Assembly: GCF_002161595.1 (NCBI RefSeq)
Contig: NZ_NFID01000008.1
Location: forward strand, 1-64,000
Reading direction: 5' to 3'
From: Gemmiger sp. An50
GTDB lineage: Bacteria > Bacillota > Clostridia > Oscillospirales > Ruminococcaceae
Length of the DNA: 64,000 bases
Shown here: in pieces, positions 10,283-18,834 of the stretch
How the letters are laid out: every line of letters starts with the position of its first letter
Numbering within the stretch: the stretch's first letter is position 1
Notes under the pieces: generated by a model
Seen by the model: the letters and a program-made list of their open reading frames with translations, nothing else
What the model was told of the DNA's origin: nothing
Databases searched by the model: none
Position numbers and translations under genes: made by a program

Positions 10283-11026
10283 TTATTTCAAAAAGTCTTT
10301 CAGGTATTCCGCGGCGCTGCGGCTCATCTCCCGGGAGAAATCGCTGCCGTATTTACGCTGCTCAAAGGCCTTGACCCACTGATCGAAGTCAAAGGTCTCG
10401 TTGCCGCCCCGGGCGGCCCGGTTCTCCAGCGCCTGCCGGTGCTGCTCGCCGGTAAACGTCGGATACTGATTTTCCGCCACAATATAGTTGCGGGCAAAGC
10501 GGACGGGCTTTTTGCGCTGCTGCTGTTGGCGGGTGGGCCAACCGATCACCAGCATAGCCGCCGGAACCACCTGGGCAGGCAGGGCCAGCTCCTGGCGCAC
10601 CTGCTCGCAGTTCTCCAGAATATCACCGATGTAGCAGCTGCCCAGTCCTAAGCTCTGGGCGGCCACCACCACGTTCTGCGCGGCGATGCAGGCATCCGCC
10701 ACTGCCAAGAACAGATCGCCCGCACCGGCGGGACGAGGCTGGCAGCCTGCTTCCTGATAGACCCGGGGCCAGCGGGCGCAATCCGCCAGGAAGACCAGCA
10801 CCACCGGGGCAGTGGCGATGAAGGGCTGATGGTCGCACAGGTCAGCCAGCCGAGCCTTGCGCTCCGGGTCGGTGATGTCCAGGATGGTGTACAGCTGCTG
10901 GCAGCCTGCGGTGGGCGCCTGGAACGCCGCCTCCAGCAGCTGGTCCTTCATTGCAGGGGTGACGGGCTGATCCAGAAAGACCCGCACGCTCTTGCGGTCC
11001 TGAATGCCTTGTTGAGTGGGATTCAT
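10283..11026 (-). CDS. Nitroreductase-family flavin oxidoreductase
   Basis: 247 residues, the size of NfsA/FRP-type enzymes that use FMN and NAD(P)H to reduce nitroaromatics, quinones or flavins. The N-terminus has the family signature RKSVRVFLDQPVTPAMKDQLLEAAFQAPTAGC..QLYTI, and the FMN-binding block SLGLGSCYIGDI is present. AMLVIGWPT follows, then a C-terminal arm that in this subgroup wraps round the partner monomer. ATG at 11026 has AAAGGAGG upstream. The natural substrate cannot be told. Confidence 0.9.
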   Translation of the reverse strand: MNPTQQGIQDRKSVRVFLDQPVTPAMKDQLLEAAFQAPTAGCQQLYTILDITDPERKARLADLCDHQPFIATAPVVLVFLADCARWPRVYQEAGCQPRPAGAGDLFLAVADACIAAQNVVVAAQSLGLGSCYIGDILENCEQVRQELALPAQVVPAAMLVIGWPTRQQQQRKKPVRFARNYIVAENQYPTFTGEQHRQALENRAARGGNETFDFDQWVKAFEQRKYGSDFSREMSRSAAEYLKDFLK

Positions 11027-11144
11027 GGGGATGCCTCCTTTTTGCGGCGGGCCGGTGCGGCCCTGCTTTTTTCTGATTATAGCACGTTCCTACACAAAAA
11101 ACACGCCTCACTCAGCCCGATGCAGCCCCATCCGAAAATCCCCC

Positions 11145-11200
11145 TTGACTTTCTTTGTCTAACCGAATAGACTAAAGTTAGAGAGTCTACAGCATTAGAC
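11145..11200 (+). promoter_or_regulatory. blaI-type promoter with two identical dyad operators
   Basis: TTGACT (11145-11150), 17-bp spacer, TAGACT (11168-11173). Two perfect copies of GTCTA-N6-TAGAC lie at 11157-11172 (overlapping the -10) and 11185-11200 (downstream of the start point), centres 28 bp apart. This is the layout of an autoregulated repressor. AAAGGAGG follows. Confidence 0.8.
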
Positions 11201-11217
11201 AAAAGGAGGATTTTCCC

Positions 11218-11589
11218 ATGAACACACCCAAGATTCACGAAAGTGAATATCGCTTCTGCCTGATTTTGTGGGAGCACGAGCCGGTCACCACCGTCGAGCT
11301 GGTGAAGTTGTGCCAGCAACAGCTGGAATGGAAGCGCACCACCACCTACACCGTAATCAAGCGGCTGTCGGAACGGGGAATACTGCAAAATGAAAATGGC
11401 GTAATCACCTCCCTGGTTTCCAAAGAGGAGGCGCAGGCCTCCGAGATCGACGAGCTGGTGGAAAAGCGCTTCGGCGGCTCGCTGCCCTCCTTTCTTGCCG
11501 CATTCACCCGGCACCAGAAGCTTTCCGAAAAGGAGCTGGACGAGGTGCAGCAGATGATCGATCACATCAGAAAGGGAACCACACCATGA
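11218..11589 (+). CDS. BlaI/MecI/CopY-family repressor
   Basis: 123 residues, typical of the family. The N-terminal winged helix is visible: KIHESEYRFCLILWEHEPVTTVELVKLC...WKRTTTYTVIKRLSERGIL, followed by a C-terminal dimerisation helix region (about 75-123). Family members repress their own operon as dimers and are released when a partner membrane protease is activated. The gene overlaps the M56 protease gene by ATGA, so the two are translationally coupled. The two operators at 11157-11200 are its likely binding sites. The inducing signal is unknown. Confidence 0.93.
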   Translation: MNTPKIHESEYRFCLILWEHEPVTTVELVKLCQQQLEWKRTTTYTVIKRLSERGILQNENGVITSLVSKEEAQASEIDELVEKRFGGSLPSFLAAFTRHQKLSEKELDEVQQMIDHIRKGTTP

Positions 11590-13508
11590 ACGAGCTGTTT
11601 TTGAAGGTTCTGAACACCAGCATCTCGGCAAGCTGGCTGGTTCTGGCCGTGCTGATTCTGCGATTTTTGCTGCGAAGGGTACCCAAATGGATTTCCGTCC
11701 TGCTTTGGGGCCTTGTGGCGGTGCGCCTGCTGCTTCCGTTCTCCATCCAAAGCGTGCTGAGCCTGATTCCAAGCGCCGAAACGCTTCCCGGCGAGATTTT
11801 GTCCGGCCCCAGCTTTGACATTCACACCGGGATCACGCCGGTGGACCAGCAGGTGAACGGGTATCTGGCAGATCGATATTTTGAGGGCGTCACGGTACCG
11901 GCAAGCAGTGGTGCCGAACGGATGACGCTGCTTGCTTTTGTCTGGGCCGCCGGGACCGCCGCCATGCTGCTTTATGCGGCCGTCAGCTGCTGGCGGCTGC
12001 GGCGAACCCTGTGCACTGCCATCCCCCTGCGGGACAATCTTTATCAGAGCGAGGGCATCGCATCTCCCTTCGTTCTGGGCATTGTGCGCCCGAAGATCTA
12101 TCTGCCGTTCCATCTGGCACAAGAGGCCCTGCCTTACGTGACCGCCCACGAGCAGGCCCACATCCAGCGGAAGGACCACTGGTGGAAGCCGCTGGGCTTT
12201 CTTTTGCTGGCGGTGCATTGGTTCAACCCGCTGCTTTGGCTTGCCTATACGCTGCTGTGCCGGGACATCGAGCTGGCCTGCGATGAGCGGGTGATCCGTG
12301 GACTGTCCCACGCCGGGCGCGCGGCCTATACTCAGGCACTGGTTGCCTGCAGCACCGGCCGCCGGACCTCCATCGCCTGGCCGCTGACCTTCGGCGAGGT
12401 GGGCGTGAAGGAGCGGGTGCGCTCGGTGATGTATTACAAAAAGCCGGGCTTCTGGCTGGTCGCGGCCTCTCTCGCCGCCTGCGCTGCCGCCGCGGTCTGT
12501 TTTCTGACCGACCCCGTGGACAGCAGCACCGGCCCCGATGCCGCGACCTCCGCCCAGACCATGGCCTCCGGCGCAGAAGTCCCGCAACCGGAAGCCCCGC
12601 CCGCGCTGACCCGGCAGAACGCCGAAGAAACCATCGCCCAAATTCTGGCCACCCTGACCATCCACAGCGACCACACCGTTTCCTTCTCTCTGCCCCAGAT
12701 TCTCCCGGTCGCGGAGGACGGAAAAACCGAACTGGCCATCTCGCTGAACGCCACCTTTTCCGACGCTCCCGGCAGTTTTTCTGTACAGGAGCTGCTGGAC
12801 AGCGAATCCGGCTGGCAGGGCGGCGAACAGCCCCGGCTTTCGCTGGATACCGGCAAAGGGGAGCTGACCGATGTTTTCCTGGGCGTTTTCTATCTGACGG
12901 AAGTGGACACCAACGCCTACGACATCTACGCAAAGGGAAGCGTGGAGCTCCATGCGCCTTTCCCCTGCGATACTCCCGCCGGCTATACCGCGCCTTCGGT
13001 ACAGCTCAGCCAGACAGCGGAAACCACCCTGCTGCATTACACCCTGCCCGACGGCAGCACCCCGGTTTTGTCGGTACAGCTCCCGCAGTCTGTCACGATT
13101 GCGGAAGGAGAGGAGCAGCTTCTGATCACCCGGAACGGAGAAACCGTGGGCACCGTTACCCTCTATCCCTTCGGCACCGCCGATGCGCAAAGTCTGCAGG
13201 AAATCGACCCGGCACAAGACGCGCTGCCCATGTCCGTCTTCTCCACCGTGGCGCTCTCCAACCATGTCGGATATGAAGGCTATCGGGTGTGCAGCCACAA
13301 TGCCACCGGGGCCGTGGCCACAGCAGAATTTGTCTGGCAGGGCCTTTCCTCCGGCGGCTCGGCTGCGTCCGCCGCCTGGCAGACTCAGGACTGCATCCTG
13401 GTTTACGACTGGAGCGTCATGCCCTATTTCGTGGAGCTGCAGCTGGACCCGGGGCTTCTCTCCCAGACGGAACTGACTGCGCTTGCCCGAACCATCACCC
13501 TTGCATAA
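11586..13508 (+). CDS. BlaR1-type M56 membrane metallopeptidase
   Basis: 640 residues. BlaR1/MecR1-type proteins sense an external signal and trigger repressor loss by zinc-protease action on the inner side. N-terminal membrane helices (residues about 13-50 and 112-140), then the catalytic HEQAH (188-192) with the third ligand probably Glu229 in CRDIELACDE, then another helix near 296-316. Beyond this is an external domain of about 320 residues. That domain lacks the SxxK/SxN/KTG penicillin-sensor motifs of BlaR1, so beta-lactam is not the supported signal. The start is in a 4-base overlap with the repressor gene. Confidence 0.9.
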   Translation: MNELFLKVLNTSISASWLVLAVLILRFLLRRVPKWISVLLWGLVAVRLLLPFSIQSVLSLIPSAETLPGEILSGPSFDIHTGITPVDQQVNGYLADRYFEGVTVPASSGAERMTLLAFVWAAGTAAMLLYAAVSCWRLRRTLCTAIPLRDNLYQSEGIASPFVLGIVRPKIYLPFHLAQEALPYVTAHEQAHIQRKDHWWKPLGFLLLAVHWFNPLLWLAYTLLCRDIELACDERVIRGLSHAGRAAYTQALVACSTGRRTSIAWPLTFGEVGVKERVRSVMYYKKPGFWLVAASLAACAAAAVCFLTDPVDSSTGPDAATSAQTMASGAEVPQPEAPPALTRQNAEETIAQILATLTIHSDHTVSFSLPQILPVAEDGKTELAISLNATFSDAPGSFSVQELLDSESGWQGGEQPRLSLDTGKGELTDVFLGVFYLTEVDTNAYDIYAKGSVELHAPFPCDTPAGYTAPSVQLSQTAETTLLHYTLPDGSTPVLSVQLPQSVTIAEGEEQLLITRNGETVGTVTLYPFGTADAQSLQEIDPAQDALPMSVFSTVALSNHVGYEGYRVCSHNATGAVATAEFVWQGLSSGGSAASAAWQTQDCILVYDWSVMPYFVELQLDPGLLSQTELTALARTITLA

Positions 13509-13518
13509 ACTACGCAAA

Positions 13519-13554
13519 ACAGGAGCGGCATGGCCATAGCCATGCCGCTCCTGT
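13519..13554. terminator. Hairpin between converging genes
   Basis: ACAGGAGCGGCATGGC pairs with GCCATGCCGCTCCTGT around a 4-base loop. It separates the M56 protease gene and the ABC permease gene. Confidence 0.8.
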
Positions 13555-13567
13555 TCTATATATCGTC

Positions 13568-14842
13568 TTACTCGTAGCGCAGGGCCTCGATGGGGTCCAG
13601 CTTGGCGGCCTTGTTGGCCGGGTAATAGCCGAAGAACACGCCGATGGCCATGGAGAAGCCCACCGCCACCAGCACGGTGCCCAGGTCCACCCGGGCGGGC
13701 GCGCCGATGAGGGAGGCCCCCAGGCTGCCCAGACCGAAGCCCACCAGAATGCCCAGTGCGCCGCCCACCAGACAGATGACCACCGACTCCACGATGAACT
13801 GGGTACGGATGGCCCCGTTGGTGGCGCCCAGTGCCTTGCGCACGCCGATCTCCCGGGTGCGCTCGGTGATGCTCACCAGCATGATGTTCATCACACCGAT
13901 GCCGCCCACCAGCAGGCTGATGCCCGCGATCACCCCGATGGCCAGAGAGATGGTATCCAGCACGCTGGTGATGGAGCTCATCTCATTCTGCAGGTTGTAC
14001 ACGGTAACCAGAAACTGCTCGTTGTTTTTGTAGTAGCCTTCCTCGAAGAACCGCTCACTGCGCTGCTGGAAGGCATCCGCATCCACTCCGGCGGCGGGCA
14101 CCACCTCACACCAGAAATAGCTGCCGCCGGCGATGCCGTTCATCTCGTGCAGAGTGGTGAGGGGCAGGTACAGGTCGGTGGTGGTGTTTTTGTTCACGGT
14201 GGCACTGCCGCCCAGCAGCGGGCTCATGGTCTGGTAGGCGTACACGCCCACGATGGCGAGCTCATGCACCGCACCGCCGGTTTCCGTTACCTCGATGGTC
14301 TGGCCCAGGGCCGCCTGATCGTCGCCGCCGAACAGATTATCCACCAGTACGTCGCTCACCAGCGCCACCTGGCGCACGCCCTCCTGATCCTTTTCGTTCA
14401 GGGCCCGGCCTGCCACCAGCTCGCACTTGCCCGCGTCGAGATAGCCCTGGTTCACGCCGGTGATGTTCACTTTTGCAGTCTTCGCGCCCTGCTGAATCTT
14501 ACCGGAGCCGCCGCTCTCGGTAAGCACCACCGCCTTGATCTGCTGAGCAAACCGTTCCTCGTAGGCCTGCAACATCTCGTCGCTGAGCAGGTCGCTTTCC
14601 TGATAGCTGTAGCTGTTCGGGTAGTCGCCGTTTTCGTCCGGCCGGGGGTCTACGCTCAACTGCAGGTTGTTGCCGCCCATGGCTACCAGGCTCTCGCTCA
14701 CTGAGCTGGTGAGGGAATTGCCCACGGTGACAATGGCGATCACCGAGCCGATGCCGATGATGATGCCCAGCATGGTGAGCAGCGCCCGCATCTTGTTGCT
14801 GCGCAGCCCGCCCAGGGCCAGCTTGATGTTTTCCCAGATCAC
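13568..14842 (-). CDS. MacB-like ABC transporter permease
   Basis: 424 residues. N-terminal membrane helix (ALLTMLGIIIGIGSVIAIVTV), a large external MacB-type domain (about 45-270), then three FtsX-type helices in the last 150 residues (SLLVGGIGVMNIMLVSITERTREIGVRKALGA is the family hallmark). The start is GTG at 14842, in a GTGA overlap with the ATPase stop. With the ATPase and the HlyD-like adaptor it forms a three-part export system of the YknXYZ/MacAB type, which in Firmicutes usually expels toxic peptides, antibiotics or signals. Substrate unknown. Confidence 0.92.
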   Translation of the reverse strand: MIWENIKLALGGLRSNKMRALLTMLGIIIGIGSVIAIVTVGNSLTSSVSESLVAMGGNNLQLSVDPRPDENGDYPNSYSYQESDLLSDEMLQAYEERFAQQIKAVVLTESGGSGKIQQGAKTAKVNITGVNQGYLDAGKCELVAGRALNEKDQEGVRQVALVSDVLVDNLFGGDDQAALGQTIEVTETGGAVHELAIVGVYAYQTMSPLLGGSATVNKNTTTDLYLPLTTLHEMNGIAGGSYFWCEVVPAAGVDADAFQQRSERFFEEGYYKNNEQFLVTVYNLQNEMSSITSVLDTISLAIGVIAGISLLVGGIGVMNIMLVSITERTREIGVRKALGATNGAIRTQFIVESVVICLVGGALGILVGFGLGSLGASLIGAPARVDLGTVLVAVGFSMAIGVFFGYYPANKAAKLDPIEALRYE

Positions 14843-15552
14843 TGTGCCTCACCTACCTTCACTTCGCCGGTGATGCGTCCGTCCCGGATGGTGATGATCC
14901 GCTCGCACTCGGCGGCCAGCTCCCGGGAATGGGTGATGAGCAGAATGGTCTTGCCCTGCTCCTTGTGCAGCTTGTGGAACAGGTCCATCACCACCCGGCC
15001 GGTGGCGGAGTCCAGCGCGCCGGTGGGTTCGTCCGCCAGCAGCACCGCTGGGTCGTTTGCCATTGCCCGGGCAATGGCCACCCGCTGCTTCTGACCGCCG
15101 GAAAGCTCGTTGGGCTGGTGATTCATCCGCTTCTCCATGCCCACCAGCTCCAGCAGCTCCCTGGCCCGGGCGGTGCGCTTCGCCGCACCGATGCCGTTGT
15201 ACAGCATGGGCAGCTCCACGTTTTTCAAGGCGCTGGTGCGGCCGATCAGGTTGAAGGTCTGGAACACAAAGCCGATCTTGCGGCAGCGCAGGGCGGAAAG
15301 CTCGCTGTCCTTCGCGGCGGTCATGTCGATGCCGTCCAGCCAGTAGCTGCCCTGGGTGGGCTTATCCAGCGCGCCCACAATGTTCATCAAGGTGGACTTG
15401 CCGCTGCCGGACTCGCCCACAATGGCTACGAACTCGCCCTCGTACACGTCCAGGTCAATGCCGTGCAGGATTTCCAGCTCGTTGGGCTGGCCGATGTAAA
15501 AGGTTTTCACGATGCCCCTCAGCTGGATGATGGGCTTCTTTTCTCCGCTCAT
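14839..15552 (-). CDS. MacB/LolD-like ABC transporter ATPase
   Basis: 237 residues. Walker A GESGSGKST (residues about 46-54), Q-loop, signature LSGGQKQRVAIARA, Walker B ILLADEPTGALD, and the switch His in ITHSRE. The N-terminus ILHGIDLDVYEGEFVAIVGESGSGKSTLMNIVG is typical of MacB-type ATPases. It overlaps both neighbours by four bases, so the three proteins are made together. Confidence 0.96.
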   Translation of the reverse strand: MSGEKKPIIQLRGIVKTFYIGQPNELEILHGIDLDVYEGEFVAIVGESGSGKSTLMNIVGALDKPTQGSYWLDGIDMTAAKDSELSALRCRKIGFVFQTFNLIGRTSALKNVELPMLYNGIGAAKRTARARELLELVGMEKRMNHQPNELSGGQKQRVAIARAMANDPAVLLADEPTGALDSATGRVVMDLFHKLHKEQGKTILLITHSRELAAECERIITIRDGRITGEVKVGEAQ

Positions 15553-16715
15553 GCCATCGCCTCCGGGTCGGCCAGGCTGCGCAGCTCCATGCCCTCGGTC
15601 AGGCCCTCGCCGCTCACCTCAACGGACAGCTCGGTCTCCATGCCGGTGGTCACCGGGATGGGAGTGAAGGTCACGTTGCCTTCCGCGTCGGTGTCCTTGC
15701 GGTAGACCACCGCCTCGCCGTTTTCATCGGTACCCACCGCATCCAGCGGCACGCTGAACACGCCCTTCTTTTCCTCCAGCAGCACCTTGGCCTTGGCGGT
15801 CATGCCCAGGCGCAGCGCCTCGGTGGCGTCGTCCACCGAGACCTTCACCGCATAGCTGGCCTCGCCGTTCTCATTCACAGTGGCCTTGGGGGCAATCCAG
15901 GTAATGGCGCCGTGGAACACGTCCTTCGCGCCGGAGGTGAGGGTCACGCTCTGGCCCACCGCCAGCTGGTTGATGTCGTACTCCCGCACGCTGAGCAGCG
16001 CTTCCAGGGCGCTCTGGTTCTCGATGGTGGCGATGGCGCCCGCCGCGCCGCCCACCACGGCTTTCACCTGGGTAATGGTACCGGAGCAGGGAGCGGTAAT
16101 GGTGCACTGCTTTTTGGCGTTCTGCAGGGTCTTCAGCTGCTGAGCCGCCGCGCTGGGAGCATCCGCTGCCGTCACCGCGTTCACCAGTACGTCCTGAGCG
16201 TCCTCAATGGCCAGGCTGTCCTGCCGGAGCTTGGCATCCTTTTCGGTCTGCTCCCACTCGGCGGTGACCTCCTCATCAATGGCCTTCTGGTTGCGGGCAT
16301 CCTCCAAACGGCGCTGGGCCTGGGAGATGCTCAGCTCGTTCTGCTGCTTTTCCGCGGCCACCGCCTCTTGCTGGACCTGGATCTGGGCGTCCAGGTCGGT
16401 GGTGTCCAGCGTGGCGATCACATCGCCCTCGGCCACCACGTCGCCCTCGCTCACCAGCACCTCAGCCACCGGGTAGGTCTGGGCCGCAGCCACCTCGGTC
16501 ACCTGGGCGGACTGGATGCTGCCGCTCACGCTCAGGGTCCGGCTCAGATCGCCCTTTTCCAGCGTGAAGGTCTGCACCTGCTGGGCCGCCGCCTTTTGCG
16601 CGGCCTCGGCCGCCCGGTTCATCCGCGTCCAGCCGAACGCGCCCACCACGGCCAGCACTGCCAGCGCGATCAGCGCTTTTTTATGACGGCCCAAAAATGA
16701 TATAATCCTGCTCAT
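15549..16715 (-). CDS. HlyD/MacA-like membrane fusion adaptor
   Basis: 388 residues. One N-terminal membrane helix (KALIALAVLAVVGAFGW), then a split lipoyl-like domain, a coiled-coil hairpin of about 100 residues (EAVAAEKQQNELSISQAQRRLED...), and beta-barrel parts. In Gram-positives such adaptors sit outside the membrane and gate MacB-type exporters. First gene of the three-gene operon; GAGG-type ribosome binding sequence. A palindrome 143 bases upstream (16858-16873) is a possible operator. Confidence 0.92.
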   Translation of the reverse strand: MSRIISFLGRHKKALIALAVLAVVGAFGWTRMNRAAEAAQKAAAQQVQTFTLEKGDLSRTLSVSGSIQSAQVTEVAAAQTYPVAEVLVSEGDVVAEGDVIATLDTTDLDAQIQVQQEAVAAEKQQNELSISQAQRRLEDARNQKAIDEEVTAEWEQTEKDAKLRQDSLAIEDAQDVLVNAVTAADAPSAAAQQLKTLQNAKKQCTITAPCSGTITQVKAVVGGAAGAIATIENQSALEALLSVREYDINQLAVGQSVTLTSGAKDVFHGAITWIAPKATVNENGEASYAVKVSVDDATEALRLGMTAKAKVLLEEKKGVFSVPLDAVGTDENGEAVVYRKDTDAEGNVTFTPIPVTTGMETELSVEVSGEGLTEGMELRSLADPEAMA

Positions 16716-16857
16716 CCCTCATCGACTCCTCTTCATTTCATGGTTGGAACGGCCTGTGCAAGACCGTCGATTTTCAAAACGCCGGGCAGAGAAAAGCCCA
16801 CTCTTTTCCCTTATTCGTCGCCAGAGGGCAAACCGTTCAATTTTTGCCGGACGTTTT

Positions 16858-16873
16858 CTTTACAAATGTAAAG
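16858..16873. promoter_or_regulatory. TACA-N2-TGTA palindrome upstream of the MacAB-like operon
   Basis: CTTTACA-AA-TGTAAAG: 7-bp perfect arms and a 2-bp centre. It contains TACANNTGTA, the consensus core for CopY/BlaI/MecI-type repressors. A BlaI-family gene lies 5 kb away on the other side of the operon. No clear promoter hexamers could be assigned around it. Confidence 0.55.
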
Positions 16874-16919
16874 ACGAGTTGTGACCGGGATATTCTTCAT
16901 TCAAAGGAACATTTTTGCA

Positions 16920-16955
16920 TAAAAAACACAGAGCCCGGAAAACCGGGCCCTGTGT
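16920..16955 (-). terminator. Terminator of the aromatic amino acid operon
   Basis: Minus-strand ACACAGGGCCCGG/CCGGGCTCTGTGT stem followed by TTTTTTATG, just after the WYL regulator stop. Confidence 0.85.
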
Positions 16956-16965
16956 GCGGGGTCTG

Positions 16966-17964
16966 TTATGCCTGTTCCTTTGTTTGATAGGCGGCGGAAA
17001 TGGTCTCCAGTGTCTGGCGCAGCTGGTCGCGGGCCGCCGCGGGGGAGACCAGCTCCACCCGGCCGCCGAAGCCGCACAGCCAACCGAAGAAGGGCGGGCT
17101 GACCACCACGTCCGCATACAGAGTGAACCAGCCGTCCGGCTGGGTCAGGATGGTCACGCCGGTGCCGAACCGGTCCAGCATGGGGCCGATGACGCTGTTG
17201 TCGCACCGCAGCTCCACCCGGCTGACCGGACCGCCGAACATGCCGAACATGGGCTTTGCGTAATCGCGCATCTTCTGGGGGTCAAACTCCTCCCGGCCCA
17301 GGCGGGGCTGGTCCAGCGTGGCAATGGAGGTCATTTTATCCACCCGATAGTGGCGCATGCCCTTGCCCTCTTCGAAGGCCACCAGGTAATAGTTCTCCTC
17401 CTCCCAGAGCAGCGCCCAGGGGCTTACCTGATAAGCCCCGCCGCCCCGACGGGCCACCTTCTTTTTGTCCAGATTCCACTCCTGGTACACAAAGCGGACC
17501 TGCCGGTCCGAGGCGATGGCCCGGTGCAGCGCGTCCACATTGTAATAGATGCTCTCGTTCATGCTCTTCACCCGGCTGGAGGCGAACACCTGCCGCTGTA
17601 ATTCGCTTGCTTCCCACTGGCTGGCAAACTGGCTCAGCGCGCGGATCAGCTGGTCGCTCTTTTTGCGGGTGATGAAGCGGGAGGCCTGCACCGAGTCGGC
17701 CAGCAGCTTGAGCTCGGGAAGCTGAAAGGGCCGGCTGGCCAGATAGTAGCCGCCGCCCCGGCCCCGGTGCTGCACAATGTCGTAGCCCAGAGCCCGCAGG
17801 GTGGCGATGTCGTCGTACACGCTCTTGCGCTCGGCGGCCACCCCCTCGGCGGCCAGCAGCTCCAGGATGCGGGGCACGTTGATCAGATGTTCTTCATCGG
17901 TGTGGCGGGCAAGAATGCGCAGCAGCCATACCAGCTTGCCCTTCTGACCTTCGCTGCGGGGCAT
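16966..17964 (-). CDS. WYL-domain transcriptional regulator
   Basis: 332 residues. N-terminal winged helix (KLVWLLRILARHTDEEHLINVPRILELLAAEGVAAERKSVYDDIATLRALGYDI, residues about 8-70), then a WYL-type ligand-sensing domain (about 140-230; PWALLWEEENYYLVAFEEG) and a C-terminal extension. Such proteins are transcription factors that respond to small ligands or nucleic acid. The gene begins 4 bases after the tyrA stop with AAGGAGG inside the tyrA end, so it is the last gene of the aromatic operon. A role in controlling this operon is plausible but not shown. Confidence 0.9.
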   Translation of the reverse strand: MPRSEGQKGKLVWLLRILARHTDEEHLINVPRILELLAAEGVAAERKSVYDDIATLRALGYDIVQHRGRGGGYYLASRPFQLPELKLLADSVQASRFITRKKSDQLIRALSQFASQWEASELQRQVFASSRVKSMNESIYYNVDALHRAIASDRQVRFVYQEWNLDKKKVARRGGGAYQVSPWALLWEEENYYLVAFEEGKGMRHYRVDKMTSIATLDQPRLGREEFDPQKMRDYAKPMFGMFGGPVSRVELRCDNSVIGPMLDRFGTGVTILTQPDGWFTLYADVVVSPPFFGWLCGFGGRVELVSPAAARDQLRQTLETISAAYQTKEQA

Positions 17965-17967
17965 GGC

Positions 17968-18834
17968 TCACTCCTCCTTTTCCTTCTTGTCAAAGGCGGC
18001 CCGCGCCCGGGTGGACTGGCGGAACATCTCCTCCAGCGCAGCCCGGTCGCCCTGCTGCAGATAGCTCTTTAACGCCTGCAACCGGGCGGTGAAGCCGTCG
18101 ATCTCGTCGATCAGGTTTTCCCGGTTCCACAAAAACAGCTCGGCCCACATGGTCTCGTTGATGCGGGCAATGCGGGTCAGGTCCCGGAAGGAATCGCCGG
18201 TGTATTCGGCGAACCGCTCGGCCCCCGGCGCACACATCAGGCTCACCGCGATGGCGTGGGTGAGCTGGCTCACATAACCGATCATCCGGTCGTGCTCGGC
18301 GCAGCTGAGCACCCGGATGTGGGCAAAGCCCAGCGCCCGGCCCAGCTGGCGGGCAAATTCCACTCCCTCGGGGGTGTTGCGGTCGGTGGGGGTAATCAGG
18401 AAATTGGCGGGGGAGAAGTCCACCAGATGGGCGTTCTCCACGCCGCTGACCTCCTTGCCCGCCATGGGATGGCTGGCGATGAACTCCACCCCGTCGGGCA
18501 GAGCCGACTGCACCGTCTCCACCAGGCCCGCCTTCACGCCGGACACATCGGTGCAGATGCAGCCCGGGCGCAGCAGCACCCCATACCGGGCCACCCATTT
18601 CTCCAGCGCGGTGGGGTAGAGGGCAAAGATCACCCGGTCCGCCGCCCGCACCAGCTCCTCAAACTCTTCACTTGCGCCATCCGCGATATAGCCCTTTTCT
18701 TTGGCAAATCGGATGGCCTCGGGGTTCGTGTCGATGGCATAAACCTCTCCGAACCCCGCGCGGGCCAGGCCCCGGGCGTAGCTGCCGCCCAGCAGGCCCA
18801 GGCCCACAATGAGAAAACGGTCGTTTTTATTCAT
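17968..18834 (-). CDS. tyrA: Prephenate dehydrogenase
   Basis: 288 residues from the ATG at 18834, which overlaps the aroA stop by 8 bases; upstream in-frame codons would run deep into aroA. It oxidises prephenate to 4-hydroxyphenylpyruvate for tyrosine. N-terminal Rossmann fold with GLGLLGGSYARGL, and the family blocks SHPMAGKE (active-site His) and LTPTDRNTPEG-like text (ITPTDRNTPEG). C-terminal helical dimerisation domain. No ACT domain is present, so feedback by tyrosine through ACT is not expected. Confidence 0.95.
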   Translation of the reverse strand: MNKNDRFLIVGLGLLGGSYARGLARAGFGEVYAIDTNPEAIRFAKEKGYIADGASEEFEELVRAADRVIFALYPTALEKWVARYGVLLRPGCICTDVSGVKAGLVETVQSALPDGVEFIASHPMAGKEVSGVENAHLVDFSPANFLITPTDRNTPEGVEFARQLGRALGFAHIRVLSCAEHDRMIGYVSQLTHAIAVSLMCAPGAERFAEYTGDSFRDLTRIARINETMWAELFLWNRENLIDEIDGFTARLQALKSYLQQGDRAALEEMFRQSTRARAAFDKKEKEE

